A stretch of DNA of 64,000 nt from Variovorax paradoxus_P (GTDB lineage Bacteria > Pseudomonadota > Gammaproteobacteria > Burkholderiales > Burkholderiaceae_C): the NCBI RefSeq assembly GCF_050627025.1, contig NZ_CP192472.1. One strand, written 5' to 3'. The notes below the pieces were generated by a model that was not told where the DNA came from, ran no database searches, and was given only the letters and a program-made list of their open reading frames with translations. Positions 45,374 through 52,034 of the stretch are shown piece after piece (positions within the stretch are counted from its first letter, which is position 1; each line of letters begins with the position of its first letter). A program made the translations under genes and the position numbers.

Positions 45374-45664
45374 ATGGAGAAAGCAGTGGAAATCGACCAT
45401 GAAGCACTCAAGAACTGGAAACAGCTCTACTCGCGCTGGAGCAAAACACGCGCCCGAGCTCGCAAAGCCCGTTGCGATGCGAATATTGCTTTATTGAACT
45501 GCGCTTACGGAATCGGCCCGCCTCCGACCCGAAGGCAGTTCGACAGGGCTCGAAGACTAGAAGACGACGCCGAGATGCTGCGACTAGAGATGGATGGGAC
45601 AATCCTCAGCGTGGTTGTCGCCGACTTCGGGCCTGCTTCGACTCGCGCACCTGGAAGCGCATAG
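45374..45664 (+). CDS. Hypothetical protein, Arg/Lys-rich helical
   Basis: 96 residues from ATG 45374; the frame is open from 45284. Strongly helical and basic in the middle (YSRWSKTRARARKARCDANI) with an acidic stretch later (RRLEDDAEMLRLEMDG). No clear ribosome site and no family. Codon use is less GC-biased than the core genes, consistent with transferred DNA. Confidence 0.35.
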   Translation: MEKAVEIDHEALKNWKQLYSRWSKTRARARKARCDANIALLNCAYGIGPPPTRRQFDRARRLEDDAEMLRLEMDGTILSVVVADFGPASTRAPGSA

Positions 45665-45792
45665 GTCCACGCTCCAGACCGTGTAGGAGAGCCACTCTCA
45701 AAAAAAAGTGACAAACGAGCATGGCTTGCCATCTGCGGCCCTCTCATCTTCGCCTCGCGACGGGTTTTCCGCGCGCTGAACTGGAGATACGC

Positions 45793-45966
45793 ATGACCGA
45801 CGACACCAAGAAGACCGGCCTGGACCGCAGCTAATCTCGCTCGAAGAGCCGCACGAGGTGCGGTCGTGGACCGAATCGCTGAAGTGCACCGAGACGCAAC
45901 TGCGCGACGAAGGCAGTGGGCAACTCGGCCCCGGTCGTGCGCAAGTATCTTGACGAGAGGCGCTGA
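45793..45966 (+). pseudogene. DUF3606 gene broken by two frameshifts
   Basis: A normal start (GGAG, then ATG 45793) opens MTDDTKKTGLDRS and hits TAA at 45832. Shifting frame restores ISLEEPHEVRSWTESL and QLRD, and a second shift at about 45910 restores AVGNSAPVVRKYLDERR and a stop at 45964-45966. These three pieces in order are the DUF3606 family (about 58 residues, small soluble protein of unknown role). Two indels make it non-functional. Confidence 0.8.
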
Positions 45967-46161
45967 AGAGCCACATACGGTCCTCTTAGCCGTTGATGGC
46001 TGAGACAGCGCATCAAAGTCTGAGATGCCGGCCCACTATGCAGACGCCGACGCAGGCACCCCGCCCTATCCGGATCAGGGCGCGAGCGCATAGGGCGCAT
46101 CTGGATCTTGGAACACCGATCAACAGGGCCAGGCGATCACGCGACCGTGGCCCCTCTCCAC

Positions 46162-46518
46162 TCAGCATCCGGCGTTGCAGTCGTTGTTATGCACAGCGAC
46201 TGCGGCCATGCACGCGACGAGGCCGGGGCCACTGAGTGTTACGCAGCCCGCTGCCTCGGCCGCAGCGAGTGCGTTGCACTTCAGGTAGCAAGGGTTAATG
46301 TCTTTCGGAATCAGGTTGCCCGGGAAGCCAACGGTCATGATTTCGGCGGGATCGAGCTTCGACTTATCGATCTTCGCCATTTCGAATTCTGGCGCCGCGG
46401 CGTCGCCGACGATGGTGCACTTCTCAGTCCCGTCCTTGTTGATGATGTCGGTGATCTGTTTGCGTTCGTCTTCCGAAATAGCATTCCATTGAGCGGCGTT
46501 GACCTTCAGTTCAGCCAT
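46162..46518 (-). CDS. Small protein with regularly spaced cysteines, unknown
   Basis: 118 residues from ATG 46518 (AGGAGA 6 nt upstream). The N-terminal 70 residues are hydrophilic and helical (NAISEDERKQITDIINKDG) with one cysteine (34). The last 42 residues hold six cysteines at 77, 81, 92, 103, 114 and 118: spacing 3-10-10-10-3, perfectly symmetric, with Ala/Gly/Val-rich stretches between them. No signal peptide. The leader-plus-Cys-rich-core layout resembles precursor peptides or bacteriocin-like proteins (for example halocin C8-type), but no processing genes are nearby. Function unknown. Confidence 0.7.
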   Translation of the reverse strand: MAELKVNAAQWNAISEDERKQITDIINKDGTEKCTIVGDAAAPEFEMAKIDKSKLDPAEIMTVGFPGNLIPKDINPCYLKCNALAAAEAAGCVTLSGPGLVACMAAVAVHNNDCNAGC

Positions 46519-46665
46519 GCGGATCTCCTGATTTGGATAGCGTCGAAAAAGCTCGACGGAGCAGCGTACGACGCAGCTCACGACTTGACCATCCCATGAC
46601 TTTGGGCCGGCGCACCGACCTTATTGCGCACAAGTCCCTCGCGGCTTGGCCGTTCTGCGACCTCA

Positions 46666-46842
46666 ATGGCAAAGAACATTCGGCGCAATGCCGTCCACGT
46701 CGACAAGCCGGATCCGGGGCACTTCTACTGGGCGCTCATCGAGGAAGGCGTCCAGGCCCTGGTAGGGCTATGCGCCACAGGAGCGTATAGGCCCCCCGCG
46801 CAGAGGGCGAAAAAGAAGACTGCCACCGATTGGCATTCGTAG
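46666..46842 (+). CDS. Short hypothetical protein, possibly truncated
   Basis: 58 codons from ATG 46666. Contains VDKPDPGHFYWALIEEG, similar in pattern to GAYRWRLIEQYGEDW in the gene ending at 44760. The second half is basic and does not continue that likeness, so this may be a frameshifted or truncated relative. Confidence 0.3.
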   Translation: MAKNIRRNAVHVDKPDPGHFYWALIEEGVQALVGLCATGAYRPPAQRAKKKTATDWHS

Positions 46843-46997
46843 GGGTGAACGAACGGTAGAGGATCGACAGTGACAACAGCAACCCGATGTAAGCAGCGGG
46901 ATTTTGCATAGCTTCTCGCCGCGTGTCCGCCCATCATTGGTTCGTAGATCACTCCGCCGCTTTCGACGCTTGGCGGGCTGCAAGCCGCGCCGCAGCG

Positions 46998-47211
46998 GAC
47001 GTTGTGCATGCGGCCCATCAACGGGGGGCGTCAGCGTTCAACGTCAGCATGGTGTAGTCGTCCCACACCTCGCCGGTTTTTTGTCGATCCACGTGTTCCA
47101 GAGCCCGGCCAAGCCCCACGGCGCACCGTCGGCCCGCCGGAAACGCCACCAGGTTTTACTTCCCGTTTCCCAGTTCGGCTGGTCGAAGCTGGCTGCCAGA
47201 ACGTTCGCCAT
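46998..47211 (-). pseudogene. SRAP/YedK (HMCES-like) gene fragment with two frameshifts
   Basis: Minus-strand pieces in three frames read AASFDQPNWETGSKTWWRFR, RADGAPWGLAGLWNTWIDKK, then (after a shift in an A-run near 47085) TGEVWDDYTMLTLNADA and (after a second shift near 47028) PLMGRMHN. This is the middle of an SOS response-associated peptidase, the family that crosslinks to abasic sites through Cys2. The N-terminus with Cys2 and the C-terminus with the active His/Glu region are missing. Dead remnant. Confidence 0.75.
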
Positions 47212-47265
47212 ATTTACATGTGCGCACGGAAAGCATAGCGTGCCATTTTTCACAAGGAGCAGCCC

Positions 47266-47583
47266 ATGAAGTTCCGGTATCTTGTGTTTGCCTTGGCAGA
47301 AAGTGGGATCACACTCCCGGCGTTGGCAGAGACTTGGGTTGAAGGTGCGGGTGACAACATCCAGGCTGCCTCAGATAACGCTGTGCAAAACGCGGAGAAA
47401 GGGGCCGCCTCTCGCGGCACGTGCATCTCGCACCTTCCAGTGATGGACAAATGCGAGAAAAAAGTGATCAGCGGAACAGACGTATGGGTCTGCCGTGCGG
47501 CGTTCTCAAACCACAAGGGCAGTTGCGTCAAGAAGTCCGACTGGGACAAATTCAGAGATGCCAAAAAAGCCCTAGGCTTTTAG
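47266..47583 (+). CDS. Small secreted protein with four cysteines
   Basis: 105 residues with an ideal ribosome site (AAGGAG, 6 nt before ATG 47266). Signal-like N-terminus (MKFRYLVFALAESGITLPAL, cleavage after ALA about residue 21), although a Glu interrupts the hydrophobic core. Mature part has Cys53, 63, 76 and 87, enough for two disulfides. No family recognised. It may be a prophage cargo (lysogenic conversion) protein for the periplasm or outside. Confidence 0.7.
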   Translation: MKFRYLVFALAESGITLPALAETWVEGAGDNIQAASDNAVQNAEKGAASRGTCISHLPVMDKCEKKVISGTDVWVCRAAFSNHKGSCVKKSDWDKFRDAKKALGF

Positions 47584-47762
47584 AGCTGCAGCTCCGTGCT
47601 TCCAATAGAGGTGGTTGTCAACCTCGGCAAAGCGTTCGGCCAGCTGCCCAGCCGCCCTCGGGGAAGCTCAGCCATAGTCCCGATCACGTCGCCGGGGACA
47701 TTTGCCAGGACACCGTTGGATGAGTTGAAGTCAGACGTGTCGCAAACATCGCGCCAAGCGCC
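47584..47762. other. Intergenic, no gene supported
   Basis: 179 nt between the secreted-protein gene and the end of Rz. No frame with a ribosome site or recognisable sequence on either strand. Confidence 0.5.
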
Positions 47763-48290
47763 CTAATTCGCAGTCAGGGTCTCGTCGGCGTACCGCTCGC
47801 AGATGGTGCCGGCGGCGTGGGCAGCATCAGCGAATCGCCCCAGCTCCCGAAGAGCCGCTCCACTCCCGCTGAGCAAGTCGGTAAGCAGATCGAGGGCCGC
47901 TTCGGCTGGCGGGCTTCCGCTGGCAATGGTGGGCGCTGCGCTGGCTGCACGGGCGGCGGCGCGGAAGGTGGTGAGTTGTGCGTGCATCCGGCGCTCAGCA
48001 GCGCCAGCACGATCAGCATCATCCCGAGCAGCGGCAATTTGTTGTTGGCCATCTTGAATCACTCCATCGACGCGGGCGCGCCAGATCTGTTCTTGGGTGC
48101 GCTGCGCGCGTTCGGCGAGCCGCGCGGATTCCGCCATGGTGCCGCGGTACTCGGCGAACTCCAGCCGCGCGGCCGCGGCATCGTTGCGCGCACCCGCAGC
48201 CCGCGTGCGTTCGATGCCGGCCGTGGCCAGCGCGCCCACGAGCGCAAGCCCGAGCACCCAGAGCAGTGGCGTCTTGAGGTCGGGCAGCAT
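47763..48290 (-). CDS. Phage spanin inner-membrane subunit Rz (DUF2514-like)
   Basis: 175 residues from ATG 48290. N-terminal membrane anchor (LLWVLGLALVGALATAGI, about 9-26) followed by a long periplasmic coiled coil rich in Ala, Glu, Arg and Gln, the standard Rz plan. Its ATG overlaps the endolysin stop (TGATG). It pairs with the Rz1 lipoprotein encoded inside it to fuse the inner and outer membranes at the end of lysis. Confidence 0.85.
   Translation of the reverse strand: MLPDLKTPLLWVLGLALVGALATAGIERTRAAGARNDAAAARLEFAEYRGTMAESARLAERAQRTQEQIWRARVDGVIQDGQQQIAAARDDADRAGAAERRMHAQLTTFRAAARAASAAPTIASGSPPAEAALDLLTDLLSGSGAALRELGRFADAAHAAGTICERYADETLTAN
47774..48052 (-). CDS. Phage spanin outer-membrane lipoprotein Rz1 (embedded in Rz)
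   Basis: 92 codons wholly inside Rz in another frame, as in lambda. Signal peptide with lipobox LLSAGC (Cys23), immediately followed by a Pro-rich stretch (NSPPSAPPPVQPAQRPPLP), the Rz1 hallmark. Possibly only the first 50-60 residues are structured. Start ATG 48052. Confidence 0.83.
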   Translation of the reverse strand: MANNKLPLLGMMLIVLALLSAGCTHNSPPSAPPPVQPAQRPPLPAEARQPKRPSICLPTCSAGVERLFGSWGDSLMLPTPPAPSASGTPTRP

Positions 48291-48853
48291 CACAGCGCCC
48301 CGCCACACGTCGCAGCTTCGTCGGCACGGCGGTTTGCCAAGCCCTGAACGAAGGTGCACTGCCGCTGGCCAGCCACCGTCTTGCAGGTGTACGACCACAC
48401 GAGCGTGCCATCGTCGCCACGCGCGATGCGCTGGCAGCCCTGGGCCCACTGCCCGCGGTTCCACGCCGCCATCGCGCCGCTGCCGCACGTCGCGGCCGGG
48501 CCGACGTTCCAGGCGTGGCTGCTGGCCATGTCCCAGACCATCTGGTTCGGCGCGCGCTTGAAGCACGACGCCAGGCGCTGCTGCATGCGGGTCACCGCTG
48601 CCTGCTCTTCTGCCTCACACTTCGCCTCGGTCCAGCGCTCCCCGATGACGATAGGCGTGCTGGTGACGTGCCGCGTGAGGCCGTTGCAGACGGTTGGCAG
48701 GCCCCCGGCCAGCTTGTCAGCGTAGACCACCGGCACACGGGTCTTGCCGCTCTCCCACTTCTGCAGGAAGCCCATCAAGAAGGGGCTGCCGGCGACGAGG
48801 GTTGCGCCCGCCACAACGATAGACCCCACGAGGGCGCGATTCGAGGCAGTCAT
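48290..48853 (-). CDS. SAR-type phage endolysin (GH24 lysozyme)
   Basis: 187 residues. N-terminal weakly hydrophobic, Gly/Ala-rich helix (LVGSIVVAGATLVAGSPFLMG) acts as signal-anchor-release domain. Catalytic glutamate Glu34 in KWESGKTR; Asp45/Thr54-like residues follow (YADKLAGGLPTVCNGLT), with wider spacing than in T4 or R21 lysozyme. Several cysteines could control activation by disulfide switching as in P1 Lyz. Joined to holin and Rz by TGATG overlaps. Confidence 0.87.
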   Translation of the reverse strand: MTASNRALVGSIVVAGATLVAGSPFLMGFLQKWESGKTRVPVVYADKLAGGLPTVCNGLTRHVTSTPIVIGERWTEAKCEAEEQAAVTRMQQRLASCFKRAPNQMVWDMASSHAWNVGPAATCGSGAMAAWNRGQWAQGCQRIARGDDGTLVWSYTCKTVAGQRQCTFVQGLANRRADEAATCGGAL

Positions 48854-49122
48854 CAGTCGTCTTCCCCCAAGACGGCGAGATCGGTGTCCGACTTCATGCC
48901 ACGGCGTAGGCGCGCAACGCGCAGTTCATGTTCGACCAGTTGCCGACGGTTGGCCTCGCGTTTGTAATACCACGCCAGCACCAAGCCGCCCACAGCAACG
49001 ACAGCGCCCACCAGGCCGAAGAATTCGTTGGAGAGGAACCACCCAACGCCGGTCATGCCGACGCCTGTTGCCGTCGCCTTTCCGCCTACGGCGGCAAGGG
49101 TGTCGATAGTTTCATTTCGCAT
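48853..49122 (-). CDS. Phage holin
   Basis: 89 residues. Two membrane helices (about 16-33 and 35-52: GVGMTGVGWFLSNEFFGLVG, then AVVAVGGLVLAWYY) and a charged cytoplasmic tail (KREANRRQLVEHELRVARLR). First gene of the cassette holin - endolysin - Rz/Rz1, with a TGATG overlap to the endolysin. A pinholin role is plausible because the endolysin is of SAR type, but this is inference. Confidence 0.82.
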   Translation of the reverse strand: MRNETIDTLAAVGGKATATGVGMTGVGWFLSNEFFGLVGAVVAVGGLVLAWYYKREANRRQLVEHELRVARLRRGMKSDTDLAVLGEDD

Positions 49123-49317
49123 GGACCCGATGATTTCGTCATCTGAGCATGCAGTCGAACCCTAGAGGGGGCGCTGTTCGCAGCTACCATCCTCGCCTTA
49201 TGGGACGCGCTCAGCACCTCCCCACATGCTCACGCGATGCAGTCGCACGTGCCAACAATCACTTGAGTGATTCCGCACGCGGCAAGCTGCACTCAACCAA
49301 TATAGAACTCCCGAACA
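49123..49317. other. Divergent gap between lysis cassette and restriction-like gene
   Basis: 195 nt, no gene supported. It should carry the promoters for the lysis genes (minus) and the restriction-like gene (plus). I see no confident promoter pair. Confidence 0.4.
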
Positions 49318-51936
49318 GTGAAGAACATTTTCTGCAACTCCACAGCTTTGACCAACGAAGCGGCGGTCGAATCTTGCTTTGTTGACCGATTGCTGAAATA
49401 TCTCGGCTATGCAGATGAAGACATTTCTCTAAAAGATGCCATTTCAGAATTCGCCGTGGGCAAGGGTGGAAAAAAAACACTTTACCGACCAGACTACGTT
49501 CTTAAAAGCCAGGGCATTCCAGCGGTAGTAGTGGATGCCAAGTCGCCCCAGGAAGATATTTCAGCATGGGAGCATCAATGTTTTTCCTATTGCCTAGAAA
49601 TAAATAAAGAATTCGATTACAACCCCGTCAAATACTTCATTTTGACCAACGGGTTTAAAACCGTCCTATATGAATGGGACAAAAAAAACCCGCTACTGAC
49701 TTTGAATTTCGAAGACTTTCAGACTGGCTCGGCGCTTTTAGCTTCGCTTGCAAATTTGGTATCTCTTTCTGCCGTCCAGGAAATGGCCGAAGAGTTGAAG
49801 GAGAAACTCGACTTAACCAGTTTTGATTTCAAACGCATCGAGCTGCACGAACTAGCGGCTAGATTTCAGCGCCTTCATCAAGAAATTTGGCAGTCCGAAA
49901 AGAAGGGACCAAGTGCCGCTTTTCAGGAACTTATCAAAATATTTTTTGTAAAAATTCGCAAGGATAAAGATATCCATGCAAAGCTCGGCGCTGCTCCAAA
50001 GCCTCAGTACAAAGATGTTGTCTTCTCGCAATACTGGATCGCGAATCAGACCGAGAGCGCAAATCCAATCAACGAAATTCTTTTTAGAAATCTTGTTTCA
50101 GAACTTGAAAAGGATATCCTTTCCGGCCGGAAGAAAAGGTTTTTTGAACCCAACGACCAGATTAACATCTCTGCAGGAACGCTTAAAAAAGTTGTCAAGG
50201 AAATCGAGCATGTCGATTTATTTGGCATGGAGGAAGACGTCCATGGTCGCATGTTCGAAACATTTTTGGACGCAACTATTCGCGGCAAAGATATTGGTCA
50301 GTTCTTTACCCCGCGTGATGTCGTGGAACTAATGGTCGACATCGGTCGCCCTAGAGTCACAAAGAATCACGTTGATAAAGTTCTAGATGCCTGTTGTGGC
50401 TCTGGTGGATTCTTGATAACTGCACTCTCCCGCATGTTTAAGCAGGCGAAGCAAATCAAAGGCATGACAACCAAGGACAGATCGGCTTTAGATCTGCGGA
50501 TTAAGACACAAAGCGTTTACGGAATCGACGCGGGCAGTGACCCGGCGATGTACAAGATCGCTCGCATGAATATGTACCTGCATGGAGATGGCGGAAGTAA
50601 CATTTTTTATGCGGACTCGTTGGACAAAGGCTTTGGTCGCATCGGTGGCGATAGCCATGAGGTGGACAAACAGGTCGAAGAACTAAGAAATCTTGTCCAT
50701 GTTGAGAATGTCAAGTTTGACTTGATCCTCTCGAATCCGCCCTTTTCTCTCCAGTACACGCGCGAAAACAAAGAACAAGAGGCAGTTCTCAACCAATATG
50801 TACTTTCACGCGATCGTGCAGGAGGCAAGATCGTAAACAAGCTCATTAGCAGCGTGATGTTTATCGAACGTTATAAGGATCTGGTAACTGACGACGGAAA
50901 GATTGTTGCGGTGATTGATGACTCGGTTTTGTCCGGATCGTCTTTTTCATATGTTCGCGACTATATTCGAAGTAACTTTATTATCGAAGCCATTGTCTCA
51001 CTACCGGGCGATGCCTTTAGACGCGCCTCCGCACGTGTTAAAACTTCTGTGATAGTCCTTCGGAAAAAGATGGAAGATGAGACCCAGGAAGACATTTTTA
51101 TGGCGTCATCTATCTATTTAGGTCTTGAAGAAAAAACCGCGAAGAGAATTGGATTGAAGGGCGTTGATCTTCCTGAGGAGAAATTTAAAGAAAAGATTGA
51201 GATCAGCACGAAATTTCACCGTTATCTTGAAGGTGAAGCTAGCGAGTATGTGATCCCGTTTGACAATTGCCTTGACCGCCTCGACGTCAAGTACTGCATC
51301 AATGATCGAGGGCGAAAGGCAAAACTTTGGAAGAAAAAAGGATATGGTGTTGACCGCATCGGAAAGATTCTTTCAGTTGCTGCAGATCGAGGCATAAAGG
51401 TAGAAGAGGATGAAGAATATCCACTATTGATCGTAAATTACGATGGTGAGATAAACGACGGCGAGGTATTAGACGGAGCGGAGTCGTCTTATTCGAAGCT
51501 TTTCAAAGTTCAAACCTGGGATTTGTTGATTTCCAATATGGGATTTGGAAGAGGCGCTATTAGTGTCGTCCCACCTCATCACTCGGGCAAATTTGTCTCG
51601 AATGAATACACCATTTTGACTGCCCCTAGCAAGGAGTGCGCGGTTTTTTACTGGAATTTATTGCGCACGAAGGAAATTCTTGGAGATATCTTTTCCTCAG
51701 GAACAGGCATGAATCGCGGTCGTATTAAGTGGGATGTCATTCAAGACGTTTTGGTTCCGATGTATTCAGCAAACTCAGAAATCTCCAAACTGACTAAGGA
51801 GATCGAAGAATTTTGGGCCGCAATGGCGAAGTTCATCGGGAGCAAAAACCTGCATATTGAACGGGTCGCCGCTGAGCTTGACGTCATTGGCGAGGGCTCT
51901 TTGAAACGCTGGCTTTCCTTTAAGCCACCCGAATAA
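49318..51936 (+). CDS. Single-chain restriction-modification-like protein: HsdR_N nuclease, N6-adenine methylase, specificity domain
   Basis: 872 residues. N-terminal HSDR_N-type PD-(D/E)XK nuclease: RPDYVL (Asp59) and VVVDAKSP (Asp73, Lys75). Middle N6-adenine methyltransferase with GQFFTPRDVVELM (about 326), SAM motif DACCGSGGF (about 357) and catalytic NPPF (about 472). C-terminal third (about 620-860) looks like one HsdS target-recognition domain. No helicase/translocase domain, so it is closer to Type IIG-like R-M-S enzymes than to Type I. Start is GTG 49318. Visibly AT-richer than its neighbours and on the opposite strand to the phage genes: transferred cargo, likely defence. Confidence 0.85.
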   Translation: MKNIFCNSTALTNEAAVESCFVDRLLKYLGYADEDISLKDAISEFAVGKGGKKTLYRPDYVLKSQGIPAVVVDAKSPQEDISAWEHQCFSYCLEINKEFDYNPVKYFILTNGFKTVLYEWDKKNPLLTLNFEDFQTGSALLASLANLVSLSAVQEMAEELKEKLDLTSFDFKRIELHELAARFQRLHQEIWQSEKKGPSAAFQELIKIFFVKIRKDKDIHAKLGAAPKPQYKDVVFSQYWIANQTESANPINEILFRNLVSELEKDILSGRKKRFFEPNDQINISAGTLKKVVKEIEHVDLFGMEEDVHGRMFETFLDATIRGKDIGQFFTPRDVVELMVDIGRPRVTKNHVDKVLDACCGSGGFLITALSRMFKQAKQIKGMTTKDRSALDLRIKTQSVYGIDAGSDPAMYKIARMNMYLHGDGGSNIFYADSLDKGFGRIGGDSHEVDKQVEELRNLVHVENVKFDLILSNPPFSLQYTRENKEQEAVLNQYVLSRDRAGGKIVNKLISSVMFIERYKDLVTDDGKIVAVIDDSVLSGSSFSYVRDYIRSNFIIEAIVSLPGDAFRRASARVKTSVIVLRKKMEDETQEDIFMASSIYLGLEEKTAKRIGLKGVDLPEEKFKEKIEISTKFHRYLEGEASEYVIPFDNCLDRLDVKYCINDRGRKAKLWKKKGYGVDRIGKILSVAADRGIKVEEDEEYPLLIVNYDGEINDGEVLDGAESSYSKLFKVQTWDLLISNMGFGRGAISVVPPHHSGKFVSNEYTILTAPSKECAVFYWNLLRTKEILGDIFSSGTGMNRGRIKWDVIQDVLVPMYSANSEISKLTKEIEEFWAAMAKFIGSKNLHIERVAAELDVIGEGSLKRWLSFKPPE

Positions 51937-52034
51937 TGCTGATTCAATTTTCCGCTAACGTATAGAAGGACTAGTCGAGAGCGCATTGACTTTTCCGTTG
52001 GCCGGCACCGAATTACGCCCGCCGGAATCTCTAA

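Noticed and set aside
45993..46235. 80-codon plus-strand frame
   Set aside because: Arg/Pro-rich, no ribosome site, and partly antisense to the cysteine-rich protein gene.
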